From Streptantibioticus_C sp963761325 (GTDB lineage: Bacteria > Actinomycetota > Actinomycetes > Streptomycetales > Streptomycetaceae), in assembly GCA_963761325.1 (NCBI GenBank), contig CAVXGZ010000001.1:1302001-1366000 (forward strand): 64,000 nucleotides of DNA, given 5' to 3'. The translations under genes and the position numbers were made by a program. This document shows positions 45,757 to 54,014 of this stretch, one piece after another. Position 1 is the stretch's first letter; every line of letters starts with the position of its first letter. Below the pieces are notes generated by a model. That model did not search any database, had not been told where the DNA came from, and saw only the letters and a list, made by a program, of their open reading frames with translations.

Positions 45757-47169
45757 ATGGCAAAGGCTCCCGTTCTCACCCCGCGCGCCGCGGACTTCCC
45801 CCGCTGGTACCAGGACGTTGTTGGCAAGGCCGAACTGGCCGAGAACGGACCCGTGCGCGGCACCATGGTGGTGCGACCGTACGGGTACGGGCTCTGGGAG
45901 CGCATGCAGCAGGAGATGGACGCCCGCATCAAGGGCGCCGGGGCGCGCAACGCCTACTTCCCGCTGTTCATCCCGCAGTCGTACCTGACCCGGGAGGCCG
46001 AGCACGTCGAGGGCTTCGCGCCGGAGCTCGCGGTCGTCACCCACGCGGGCGGCAAGGAGCTGGAGGAGCCGGTCGTGGTGCGGCCGACCTCCGAGACCAT
46101 CATCAACGAGTACTTCTCCAAGTGGGTCAACAGCTACCGCGACCTGCCGCTGCTGATCAACCAGTGGGCCAACGTGGTCCGTTGGGAGCTGCGCCCGCGG
46201 CTGTTCCTGCGCACCACCGAGTTCCTGTGGCAGGAGGGGCACACCGCGCACGCCACCTACGAGGACGCGCGCGACTACGCGGCCCGCATCCTGCGCCATG
46301 TCTACGCCGACATGATGACCGAGGTGCTGGCGATGGACGTGGTGCCCGGCCGCAAGACCGTCAAGGAGCGCTTCGCCGGCGCGATCAACACCCTCACCCT
46401 CGAAGGGATGATGGGCGACGGCAAGGCCCTGCAGCTCGGCACCAGCCACGAACTGGGGCAGAACTTCGCCAAGGCGTTCAACACCCGCTACCTGTCCGCC
46501 GACGGCCGCCAGGAACACGTCTGGCAGACCTCCTGGGGCAGCACCACCCGCATGATCGGCGCGATGGTGATGATGCACGGTGACGACGACGGCCTGCGGG
46601 TGCCGCCGCGGCTGGCCGCCGTGCAGGCCGTGGTGATGGCGGTCAAGGGCGGCGACGAGGTGTCGGCCGCCGTGCGCGCGATCGGCGAGGAGCTCACCCG
46701 GGCCGGCGTGCGGGTCGAGGTGGACGACCGCACCGACACCCCGTTCGGGCGCCGCGCGGTGGACTGGGAGCTCAAGGGCGTCCCGATCCGGGTCGAGGTC
46801 GGGCCGCGCGACCTGGAGAACGGGGCCGCGACGCTGGTGCGCCGTATCCCCGGCGGCAAGCGGCCGGTCCCGATCGCCGAGCTGGCCGCGGTGGTGCCGG
46901 CGGCGCTGGAGGAGGACCAGGCGCTGCTGCTCGCCCAGGCCCGCGAGCGGCGCCTGGCGCGCACCGTCGAGGTGACGACGCTCGGCGAGGCGGTGGAGGC
47001 CGCCGCCACCGGATGGGCCCGGATGCCGTGGTCCGCGCTCGGCCCCGAGGGGGAGGCCAAGCTGGCGAGCGAGGGCGTCACGGTGCGCTGTCTGGTCACC
47101 GAGGAGGGGGCGGTGCCGGAGGCCGACGACGCACCCGGTAACGTGGCGATCATCGCCCGGGCCTACTGA
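45757..47169 (+). CDS. proS: Prolyl-tRNA synthetase, archaeal/eukaryotic type
   Basis: 470 residues. Class II core: MVVRPYGYGLWERMQQEMDARI, VVVRPTSETIINEYFSKWV, RTTEFLWQEGHTAHAT, LGTSHELGQNFAKAFNTRY, WGSTTRMIGAMVMMHGDDDGL, then an anticodon-binding domain. These motifs and the short length, with no editing insertion between motifs 2 and 3, mark the archaeal/eukaryotic-type ProRS rather than the ~570-residue bacterial type. It charges tRNA-Pro. Streptomycetes usually have the bacterial type elsewhere; this could be a second or replacement enzyme. ATG chosen because homology begins at MAKAPVLTPRAADFPRW. Confidence 0.93.
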   Translation: MAKAPVLTPRAADFPRWYQDVVGKAELAENGPVRGTMVVRPYGYGLWERMQQEMDARIKGAGARNAYFPLFIPQSYLTREAEHVEGFAPELAVVTHAGGKELEEPVVVRPTSETIINEYFSKWVNSYRDLPLLINQWANVVRWELRPRLFLRTTEFLWQEGHTAHATYEDARDYAARILRHVYADMMTEVLAMDVVPGRKTVKERFAGAINTLTLEGMMGDGKALQLGTSHELGQNFAKAFNTRYLSADGRQEHVWQTSWGSTTRMIGAMVMMHGDDDGLRVPPRLAAVQAVVMAVKGGDEVSAAVRAIGEELTRAGVRVEVDDRTDTPFGRRAVDWELKGVPIRVEVGPRDLENGAATLVRRIPGGKRPVPIAELAAVVPAALEEDQALLLAQARERRLARTVEVTTLGEAVEAAATGWARMPWSALGPEGEAKLASEGVTVRCLVTEEGAVPEADDAPGNVAIIARAY

Positions 47170-47207
47170 CCGGGCGGTCGCGAGGATCGCGGCGGGGGCG
47201 TGCGCTG

Positions 47208-47402
47208 TCAGGCGTTACGCCCCTGCTTGTTCGCCTTGCCCCGGCTCGCGCCGCTCGCCCGCAACCGCCCGAGGTCGTCCCCGGCTGCCCTCCGTCGGTC
47301 GTATGAGCCGTAACTGACGAGTACGTGCAAATTATTTGGGATGCCCGGAATCGGAACACCAGGGCCCCTCCCCTCGTTGTCATTACGTGAGCACGACACC
47401 AA
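47208..47402 (-). CDS. Possible small protein, weakly supported
   Basis: A 64-residue frame whose C-terminal half (YGSYDRRRAAGDDLGRLRASGASRGKANKQGRNA) has high-GC third positions and a plausible basic sequence, whereas the N-terminal half has mixed codons over an AT-rich, promoter-like stretch. A shorter product from a TTG or other start near 47320 is possible. Overlaps the start of the opposite SprT-like gene by 16 bases. No domain recognised. Confidence 0.3.
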   Translation of the reverse strand: MVSCSRNDNEGRGPGVPIPGIPNNLHVLVSYGSYDRRRAAGDDLGRLRASGASRGKANKQGRNA

Positions 47403-47977
47403 CAGTCCTCGCCGCCGAGCTGGCAGTCGCGTGGGCCGATATTCAACGGCACCACCCGGAGCTGCCGGATCTGGCCGCGCCCGAATCCCTTATCGGAGAG
47501 TCGTCGTCCGCGTGCGGCACCGAGCTCTCCTTCGAACGGCTGCTGCACGAGGCCGTGCACGGCATCGCCGCCGCCCGCGGCGTCCGTGACACCTCCCGTG
47601 CCGGCCGTTACCACAACCGCCGCTTCCTCGCGATCGCCGACGAGCTCGGCCTCGACCACTCCGAGGAACCGCATCCCAGCAGCGGTTTCTCCCTCGTGGT
47701 CCTCCGTCCCGAGACCAGAAAGCGCTATCGCGCCACCATCGAGCGGCTGCAGCGTGCCCTGAAGGCGCACGTCGTCGCGATCGCCGCCGACACCAGCAGT
47801 TCCTTCCGCGGGCCGGCCGCACGGCACGGCTCCTCGGGCGGCGGCGTGCGGGTCAAGGCGGTCTGCGACTGCGGGCGCAACGTACGGGTGGTGCCCTCCG
47901 TCCTGGAGCAGGCGCCGATCATGTGCGGTGCGTGCGGCAAGCCGTTCCGCATCCCGGAGGTGGCGCCCGCCGCGTGA
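47387..47977 (+). CDS. SprT-like zinc metallopeptidase-fold protein
   Basis: 196 residues from GTG 47387 (MSTTPTVLAAELAVAWADIQRHHPELPD). FERLLHEAVHGIAAARG contains HEAVH, a HExxH zinc-peptidase motif, followed by GRYHNRRFLAIADELGL, the arrangement of SprT-like domains (third ligand likely the His of YHN). The C-terminus has a zinc ribbon: CDCGRNVRVVPSV...IMCGACGKPF. SprT-like proteins include Spartan proteases, but bacterial members are mostly uncharacterised. Lies between proS and rpsP on its own, with an AT-rich upstream region. Confidence 0.8.
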   Translation: MSTTPTVLAAELAVAWADIQRHHPELPDLAAPESLIGESSSACGTELSFERLLHEAVHGIAAARGVRDTSRAGRYHNRRFLAIADELGLDHSEEPHPSSGFSLVVLRPETRKRYRATIERLQRALKAHVVAIAADTSSSFRGPAARHGSSGGGVRVKAVCDCGRNVRVVPSVLEQAPIMCGACGKPFRIPEVAPAA

Positions 47978-48046
47978 AGTGACCCGGGCTCGGCGGCCGT
48001 TGCGCGGCCGCCCGTCACCTGTGGAGACCGAGTGCGGAGGCCGCGG

Positions 48047-48058
48047 TGCCATATGGCA
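48047..48058. promoter_or_regulatory. 12-base palindrome upstream of rpsP
   Basis: TGCCATATGGCA is a perfect palindrome, followed at once by CACAAT, a possible -10. It lies about 140 bases before rpsP and could be an operator over the rpsP promoter. Confidence 0.35.
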
Positions 48059-48197
48059 CAATGGTCAGCTGAGCACTCGGCAGCCGTGCAGGACCCCTCT
48101 CTCCTTCGGCTGACGCGTCCGTCGGGCATCCGGCTCCCACAACCCCACGTGCGGTTCCGCCTGCCCAACCACGTCAACACCAGGAGAACCCACTCCC

Positions 48198-48638
48198 GTG
48201 GCAGTCAAGATCAAGCTGAAGCGTCTGGGCAAGATCCGTTCGCCTCACTACCGCATCGTCGTCGCCGACTCCCGTACCCGCCGTGACGGCCGGGCGATCG
48301 AGGAGATCGGCCTGTACCACCCGGTGCAGAACCCGTCGCGCATCGAGGTCGACAGCGAGCGCGCCCAGTACTGGCTGGGTGTCGGCGCGCAGCCGACCGA
48401 GCCGGTGCTCGCGATCCTGAAGAAGACCGGCGACTGGCAGCAGTTCAAGGGCGAGGCGGCTCCGGCCGCGCTGCTCCAGCCGGAGCCGAAGGCCGACAAG
48501 CGCGCCCTCTTCGAGGCCGCCGCCAAGGAGACCGCCGACGAGCCCAAGGGCGCGGCGATCACCCCCAAGGCGAAGAAGAGCGAGAAGAAGGCGGACGAGG
48601 CGGCCGCCGCTGAGTCCACCGAGTCGACCGAGTCCTGA
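48198..48638 (+). CDS. rpsP: 30S ribosomal protein S16
   Basis: 146 residues. Residues 1-~85 are S16 (MAVKIKLKRLGKIRSPHYRIVVADSRTRRDGR, EEIGLYHPVQNPSRIEVDSERAQYWLGVGAQPTEPV). The extra ~60-residue C-terminal tail, Lys/Ala/Glu-rich, is common in actinobacterial S16. GTG with AGGAGAAC ten bases upstream. khpA follows after two bases. Confidence 0.96.
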   Translation: MAVKIKLKRLGKIRSPHYRIVVADSRTRRDGRAIEEIGLYHPVQNPSRIEVDSERAQYWLGVGAQPTEPVLAILKKTGDWQQFKGEAAPAALLQPEPKADKRALFEAAAKETADEPKGAAITPKAKKSEKKADEAAAAESTESTES

Positions 48639-48640
48639 GC

Positions 48641-48880
48641 ATGCTTGAGGAAGCCCTTGAGCACCTCGTGAAGGGCATTGTCGACAACCCGGACGACGTA
48701 CAGGTCGCCGAGCGCACCCAGCGCCGCGGCAAGGTGCTGGAGGTCCGGGTCCACCCCGACGACCTCGGCAAGGTGATCGGCCGCAACGGCCGCACCGCCC
48801 GTGCGTTGCGCACCGTCGTCGGCGCCCTCGGTGGACGCGGGATCCGCGTCGACCTGGTCGACGTGGACCGGGTGCACTGA
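48641..48880 (+). CDS. khpA: KH-domain RNA-binding protein KhpA
   Basis: 79 residues, MLEEALEHLVKGIVDNPDDV...VRVHPDDLGKVIGRNGRTARALRTVVGA. The GxxG loop GRNG within GKVIGRNGRTA is the type II KH signature. In Firmicutes KhpA works with KhpB in RNA binding. Located between rpsP and rimM, its usual place. Start two bases after rpsP stop. Confidence 0.95.
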   Translation: MLEEALEHLVKGIVDNPDDVQVAERTQRRGKVLEVRVHPDDLGKVIGRNGRTARALRTVVGALGGRGIRVDLVDVDRVH

Positions 48881-48892
48881 GACCGAACGACT

Positions 48893-48942
48893 CACCGGCG
48901 CGGGCCGGGGACGGCTCCGGCCGTCCCCGGCCCGCGCCGGTG
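48893..48942 (+). terminator. 22-bp perfect hairpin between khpA and rimM
   Basis: Bases 48893-48914 pair perfectly with 48921-48942 (22 G/C-rich pairs, starting CACCGGCGCGG) around a 6-base loop CTCCGG. No U-tract. It sits 12 bases after khpA and 32 before rimM, so it is an attenuator or processing site rather than a full stop. Confidence 0.65.
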
Positions 48943-48974
48943 TGCCGTCAAGCGAACCGAAAGGCGACACGCAC

Positions 48975-49512
48975 GTGCAGCTAGTCGTAGGCCGGATCGG
49001 CCGCGCCCACGGGATCAAGGGCGAAGTCACGGTCGAGGTGCGCACCGACGAACCGGAACACCGGCTCGCCCCCGGCGCCGTGCTGGCCACCGACCCGGCC
49101 GCCACCGGCCCGCTCACCATCGAGACCGGCCGGGTGCACAGCGGCCGCCTGCTGCTGCGGTTCGCCGGGGTGCGCGACCGCACCGGCGCCGAGGCGCTGC
49201 GCAACACCCTGCTGATCGCCGAGGTGGACCCGGAGGAGACCCCGGAGGATCCCGAGGAGTTCTACGACCACCAGCTGATCGACCTGGACGTGGTCAGCAC
49301 CGACGGCACCGAGATCGGCCGCATCGCCGAGATCTCCCACCTGCCGTACCAGGACCTGCTGATCGTACGGCGCCCCGACGGCGGCCGACGTGATGATCCC
49401 GTTCGTCACCGAGATCGTCCCGGAGATCGACCTCGACGCCCAGCGCGCCGTCGTCGACCCGCCGCCCGGCCTGCTCGACACCCCGGACACCCCGGCCGGC
49501 CAGGACAGCTGA
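48975..49512 (+). pseudogene. rimM: 16S rRNA processing protein RimM, reading frame broken once
   Basis: GTG 48975 starts MQLVVGRIGRAHGIKGEVTVEV, and the two-domain RimM pattern continues through EEFYDHQLIDLDVVSTDGTEIG and LPYQDLLIVRRPDG. After 49382 the frame is lost: one extra G within GCGGCC (near 49383) shifts it. Skipping that base restores ADVMIPFVTEIVPEIDLDAQ, which completes RimM (about 178 residues) with a TGA at 49510-49512 overlapping the trmD ATG. As written, the N-terminal part runs in frame into TrmD. Probably a sequencing error. RimM helps 30S maturation near S19 and S13. Confidence 0.93.
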
Positions 49513-50327
49513 TGCGTCTCGACGTCGTCACGATCTTCCCCGAGTACCTCGAACCGCTGAACGTCTCGCTGGTCGGCAAGGCCCGCGCGAGCGGCCTGCT
49601 GGACGTCCGCGTGCACGACCTGCGCCAGTGGACCCACGACCGGCACAACACGGTGGACGACTCGCCGTACGGCGGCGGCCCTGGCATGGTCATGAAGCCC
49701 GAACCGTGGGGCGAGGCACTGGACGCGGTACGCGCCGACGGGGACGAGGGCACGGCGCCCGTGCTGGTGGTTCCCACGCCGAGCGGCCGGCCGTTCACCC
49801 AGGAGCTCGCGGTCGAGCTGTCGGCCAAGCCCTGGCTGGTGTTCGCGCCGGCCCGCTACGAGGGCATCGACCGGCGTGTCATCGCGGAGTACTCCCGGGG
49901 CTGGGAGGTCCACGAGGTCTCCATCGGCGACTACGTCCTGGCCGGCGGGGAGGCCGCGGTCCTGGTGATCACCGAGGCGGTGGCCCGGCTGCTGCCCGGC
50001 GTGCTCGGCAACGCCGAATCGCACCGTGACGACTCCTTCGCCCCCGGCGCGATGGCCGACCTGCTGGAGGGCCCCGTCTACACCAAACCGCCGCTGTGGC
50101 GCGGTCACGACGTCCCCGAGGTGCTGCTGAGCGGCCACCACGGGAAGGTGGCCCGCTGGCGGCGCGACGAGGCGTTCCGCCGCACCTGCGCCAACCGGCC
50201 CGATCTGATCGAGCGCTGCGACCCGGCCGCGCTCGACAAGCACGACCGCGCCCTGCTCGCGGAACTGGGCTGGAGCGAGCGGCCGGACGGACGATTTGGG
50301 CGTGCGCCGGGCGGCGTGGAAGAATAG
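49512..50327 (+). CDS. trmD: tRNA (guanine37-N1)-methyltransferase
   Basis: 271 residues, MRLDVVTIFPEYLEPLNVSLVGKA, DDSPYGGGPGMVMKPEPW, and the SAM knot-forming loop EVSIGDYVLAGGEAAVLVITEAVARLLPGVLGN. It methylates G37 of tRNAs and prevents frameshifting. The ATG overlaps the expected rimM stop (TGATG). Part of rpsP-khpA-rimM-trmD-rplS. Confidence 0.95.
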   Translation: MRLDVVTIFPEYLEPLNVSLVGKARASGLLDVRVHDLRQWTHDRHNTVDDSPYGGGPGMVMKPEPWGEALDAVRADGDEGTAPVLVVPTPSGRPFTQELAVELSAKPWLVFAPARYEGIDRRVIAEYSRGWEVHEVSIGDYVLAGGEAAVLVITEAVARLLPGVLGNAESHRDDSFAPGAMADLLEGPVYTKPPLWRGHDVPEVLLSGHHGKVARWRRDEAFRRTCANRPDLIERCDPAALDKHDRALLAELGWSERPDGRFGRAPGGVEE

Positions 50328-50457
50328 GCCGCTGCCGTACGCCGCCGTGCGCCCCTGCCACAGGGGGACCGCCGCCCGGCGAGCGACGCGGCACCTTCGA
50401 ATCCTCACGACGAACTACCGCTGATGACCTGTGGCATCGGCGAAGAAAGCAGACGAC

Positions 50458-50808
50458 ATGTCCCAACTGCTCGACGTTGTCGACGCCGCGTCCAAGCGCG
50501 ACGACATCCCGGCCTTCCGCCCCGGTGACACCGTGAACGTCCACGTCCGCGTCATCGAGGGCAACCGCTCCCGTGTCCAGCAGTTCAAGGGCGTGGTCAT
50601 CCGCCGCCAGGGCGCCGGTGTCCGTGAGACCTTCACCGTCCGCAAGGTCAGCTTCAGCGTCGGCGTGGAGCGCACCTTCCCGGTGCACACCCCGATCGTC
50701 GAGAAGATCGAGGTCGTCACCCGCGGTGACGTGCGTCGCGCCAAGCTGTACTACCTGCGCGAGCTGCGCGGCAAGGCCGCCAAGATCAAGGAGAAGCGCG
50801 AGCGCTGA
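50458..50808 (+). CDS. rplS: 50S ribosomal protein L19
   Basis: 116 residues from ATG 50458 (MSQLLDVVDAASKRDDIPAFRPGDTVNVHVRV). Family motifs: QQFKGVVIRRQGAGVRETFTVRKVS and VERTFPVHTPIVEKIEVV. The 130-base leader holds an AAAGCAG weak ribosome site. Contacts 30S at the subunit bridge. Likely ends the rpsP operon. Confidence 0.96.
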   Translation: MSQLLDVVDAASKRDDIPAFRPGDTVNVHVRVIEGNRSRVQQFKGVVIRRQGAGVRETFTVRKVSFSVGVERTFPVHTPIVEKIEVVTRGDVRRAKLYYLRELRGKAAKIKEKRER

Positions 50809-50829
50809 GCCTCGCGCCCACCCGTACTC

Positions 50830-50860
50830 CGGATCCGCCCGGCCGCTTCCGGCGGATCCG
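50830..50860 (+). terminator. Hairpin after rplS
   Basis: CGGATCCGCC and GGCGGATCCG pair perfectly (10 bp) around an 11-base loop, 22 bases after the rplS stop. No U-tract. Separates the ribosomal operon from the signal-peptidase genes. Confidence 0.6.
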
Positions 50861-50886
50861 TGCCGAGGTGACACAGAGTGTGCGGA

Positions 50887-50892
50887 TAGGCT
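50887..50892 (+). promoter_or_regulatory. Candidate -10 box of the first lepB gene
   Basis: TAGGCT nine bases before the ATG of the first signal-peptidase gene, no ribosome site; suggests a near-leaderless message. Confidence 0.35.
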
Positions 50893-50901
50893 CTGCACCC
50901 G

Positions 50902-51675
50902 ATGGACACCAAGGCAGCAGAGATCGCGGAACGCGACCGCCCACCGGCCCGGGAAGGCCGGCCAGGGCGGTCGCTTTCGGCTGTGCGCCGCTGGTGGCAG
51001 GGGCTCGGCCTCTGGCAGGAGGCGGCTCTGCTCGCCGTCGTGTGCTGCACGGTGATCGGACTGACCAGCGCGTTCGTCGTGCAGCCCTTCTGGATCCCCA
51101 GCGCCTCGATGGAGAACACCGTGAAAATCGGTGACCGGGTGCTGGTCGACAAGCTGGCGTACCGCTTCGGCGGCACTCCGCGCCGCGGGGACGTGATCGT
51201 CTTCGACGGCATCGGATCGTTCGTCCAGGACCCGCCGCCGGAGAATCCGGTGGCCCGCCTGGTGCGCGAGGCGGGCAGCATGCTGGGCCTCGCCCGACCG
51301 GACGGGACGGACTACATCAAGCGTGTGGTGGGCATCGGCGGTGACCACGTCGTGTGCTGCGACAAACGGGGCAGGATCATGGTGAACGGGCGAGCCGTGA
51401 CCGAGGGCTACCTCTACCCGGGGGACACGCCTTCCGAGGTCGATTTCAACATCGTTGTTCCTCCCGGGCAGTTGTGGGTGATGGGGGACCACCGCAGCGA
51501 ATCCGCGGACTCCCGCGCCCACCTCGGCGACCCGGGCGGCGGCACCGTGCCGGTGGACGAGGTGATCGGGCGGGTCGAGTGGATCGCCTGGCCGCCGTCC
51601 CGGATCCGTTCGGTGCCCCGTCCGACGGCCTTCGCGGGCGTGCCCGCGCCCGCCACGGGGGGCCCGCATGGGTAA
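50902..51675 (+). CDS. Type I signal peptidase 1 of 4
   Basis: 257 residues. One N-terminal membrane helix (ALLAVVCCTVIGLTSAFVV), then the catalytic Ser69 in IPSASMENT, Lys140 in YIKRVVGIGGD, and the C-terminal box MGDHRSESADSR. It cleaves signal peptides of exported preproteins outside the membrane. First of four consecutive lepB genes, corresponding to the sipWXYZ cluster of streptomycetes. Overlaps the next gene by 8 bases. Confidence 0.93.
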   Translation: MDTKAAEIAERDRPPAREGRPGRSLSAVRRWWQGLGLWQEAALLAVVCCTVIGLTSAFVVQPFWIPSASMENTVKIGDRVLVDKLAYRFGGTPRRGDVIVFDGIGSFVQDPPPENPVARLVREAGSMLGLARPDGTDYIKRVVGIGGDHVVCCDKRGRIMVNGRAVTEGYLYPGDTPSEVDFNIVVPPGQLWVMGDHRSESADSRAHLGDPGGGTVPVDEVIGRVEWIAWPPSRIRSVPRPTAFAGVPAPATGGPHG

Positions 51676-53067
51676 GCGCGGCAAGTCCCGGCACGGCGGC
51701 GGCCGGCTCGACGACCAACGGGACCGGCCACGCGACGACGAGCCCCGCTGGGAGCCGGAAGCGGAACCCGATCCGGAGCCGTTGCCCACCTACCGCGTGG
51801 AGCCCGACCCGGAGCCCCTCCCGACCTACCGCGTCGATGTGGGTCCGGAGCCCGAACCGGAACGCGTCCGCGAACCGGAGCCCGAGCCGCGGGCCGGCCG
51901 CCGGTCCCGGCACAGATCCGCCGACGGGGCCCTCGGCGGCGCGGACGGGGCCGCCCACACGGACGGCTTCCCCGCCGCGGACGGGACCTTCGGCGGCGAT
52001 CCCGTGGACCCGGACGGGGCCGACCCGAGGACGGACGGGACGGACGGGGCCGACGACGACAGCGAGTCCGCCGAGGACGTCGACTTCCGCTACAGCGTGG
52101 GCCGCGGCCGGGCCGAACGGCGCCGCGCCGCCCGGCGGATCAAGCGCCGCCGCCGCGGTTCGGCGGCCCGCGAGGTGCCGATCCTGATCGGGGTCGCGCT
52201 GGTCATCGCGCTGGTCCTCAAGACGTTCCTGGTCCAGGCGTTCGTGATCCCGTCCGGTTCGATGGAGGACACCATCAGGATCGGCGACCGCGTGCTGGTC
52301 GACAAGCTGACCCCGTGGTTCGGCGCCGAACCGCACCGCGGCGACGTCGTGGTCTTCCAGGACCCGGGGCACTGGCTGGACGGCGAGCCCAAGCCCGCCC
52401 CGCCCCCGAGGGCCTGCGGCAGATCGACAGCGTCCTCGCCTTCATCGGCCTGCTGCCGTCCTCCGACGACCAGGACCTGATCAAACGGGTCATCGCGGTC
52501 GGCGGCGACGAGGTCAAGTGCTGCGACGTGCACGGCCGGATCATGGTCAACGGCAAGGCGCTGGACGAGCCCTACGTGGCCCCGGGCAACCCGCCCTCCC
52601 AGATCAGGTTCGACGTGCGGGTCCCGCAGGGCCGGATCTGGGTGATGGGCGACCACCGCAGCGACTCGGCCGACTCGCGCTACCACATGGACCAGCCTGG
52701 AGGCGGTACGGTCCCGGAGAACCTGGTCGTGGGCAAGGCGTTCGTGATCGCCTGGCCCGTGTCGCACTGGCGCAGGCTGCAGGAGCCCGGCACGTTCGCC
52801 TCGGTGCCCGATCCGGGCTCCGGTGCGTCGGCAGACCAGGAAACGGCCAACAACGGGCAAGATTTGGTCCAACTCCCGACTCCTGCGGAACTTCCGCTCG
52901 TTATGGGGTTGGTGGGCCTGTACCGGGTTCGGCGCAGGCTGTTGTGGCGTAGTGAGGAGTGGAAGTGGCGGACCCTGTGGTCGGCTCACGGTCCGGATCC
53001 GGCGAGCCCGAGGGGCGCGGCCCTTCGGTCGGCGCTGTCGAGGCTTTTGCGGAGGAGGCCGCGGTGA
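51668..53067 (+). pseudogene. Type I signal peptidase 2 of 4, reading frame broken once
   Basis: The first part has a disordered acidic N-terminus (~170 residues with repeated PDPEPLPTYRV), a membrane helix (VPILIGVALVIALVLKTFLV), Ser198 in IPSGSMEDT and RGDVVVFQDPGHWL. After about 52400 the frame changes: one missing C in the CCCCC run at 52403-52407. The following frame continues IDSVLAFIGLLPSSDDQDLIKRVIAVGGDEV (catalytic Lys), MGDHRSDSADSR and a C-terminal membrane helix. Restoring the C gives one ~466-residue enzyme. Its TGA overlaps the next gene's GTG (GTGA), supporting this frame. Most likely a base-calling error. Confidence 0.92.
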
Positions 53068-53969
53068 ACCCCGGCCCCGCCGCGGGAGACGGCATCGACG
53101 ACGCGGCGGATCAGGGCACGCGGCCCGGTCCGGCGAGCGAGGATCCGGAGGCGGTGGAGTCGGAGGAGCCGGACGGCGACCAGCCCGGGAAGGGGCAGCA
53201 GCGCTCGTTCTGGAAGGAACTGCCGCTGCTCGTGGTGATCGCGCTGGTCCTGGCGCTGATCATCAAGACGTTCCTGGTCCAGGCGTTCTCCATCCCCTCC
53301 GACTCGATGCAGAACACCCTGCAGCAGGGCGACCGCGTGCTGGTCGACAAGCTGACCCCGTGGTTCGGCGACAAGCCGTCCCGCGGCGAGGTCGTCGTCT
53401 TCCACGACCCGGGCCACTGGCTGGAGGGCACCCCGCCCACCACGACCAACCCGGTGGCCAAGGGCATCCAGTCGGTGCTCAGCTTCATCGGCCTGATGCC
53501 GTCCGCCAACGAGAAGGACCTGATCAAGCGGGTCATCGCGGTCGGCGGCGACACGGTGGAGTGCAAGGGCAACGGACCGGTCATCGTCAACGGCAGGCCG
53601 CTGACGGAGCCGTACATCTACCCGGGCAACACGCCCTGCTCCGACAAGCCCTTCGGCCCGATCAAGATCGCGCCGAACAAGATCTGGGTGATGGGCGACC
53701 ACCGCCAGGACTCGCTCGACTCCCGCTACCACCAGGATCTGCCGGGCGGCGGACAGGTGGACGACAAGGAGGTCGTCGGCCGGGCCATCGTCATCGCCTG
53801 GCCGGTCAACCGGCTGAACACGCTGCCGATCCCGTCCACCTTCGACCAGCCGGGCATCAACGCCGCGTCCGGTGCGATCCCGGCGGCCGGCGGCGTCATC
53901 GGCGCGCTCCCGCTGGTGCTGTGGCGCCGGCGCCGGATGACGCGCAGGACGGCGCGCGCCAAGGACTGA
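53064..53969 (+). CDS. Type I signal peptidase 3 of 4
   Basis: 301 residues from GTG 53064, chosen for the ideal GGAGGAGG five bases upstream and the GTGA overlap with the preceding stop; an earlier in-frame GTG at 52965 is less likely. A short acidic N-terminus, membrane helix (PLLVVIALVLALIIKTFLV), catalytic Ser81 in IPSDSMQNT, Lys155 in DLIKRVIAVGGD, box MGDHRQDSLDSR and a C-terminal second helix (GGVIGALPLVLW) with basic end. Closely similar to the second copy. Confidence 0.93.
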   Translation: MNPGPAAGDGIDDAADQGTRPGPASEDPEAVESEEPDGDQPGKGQQRSFWKELPLLVVIALVLALIIKTFLVQAFSIPSDSMQNTLQQGDRVLVDKLTPWFGDKPSRGEVVVFHDPGHWLEGTPPTTTNPVAKGIQSVLSFIGLMPSANEKDLIKRVIAVGGDTVECKGNGPVIVNGRPLTEPYIYPGNTPCSDKPFGPIKIAPNKIWVMGDHRQDSLDSRYHQDLPGGGQVDDKEVVGRAIVIAWPVNRLNTLPIPSTFDQPGINAASGAIPAAGGVIGALPLVLWRRRRMTRRTARAKD

Positions 53970-54014
53970 ACCGCGGGGCACGGGGCGGGCAGCGCCGCCG
54001 AAACGGAGGCGCTG

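Noticed and set aside
52959..53063. N-terminal extension of the third signal peptidase overlapping the second
   Set aside because: GTG 53064 has GGAGGAGG at five bases and makes a standard GTGA overlap with the preceding stop.
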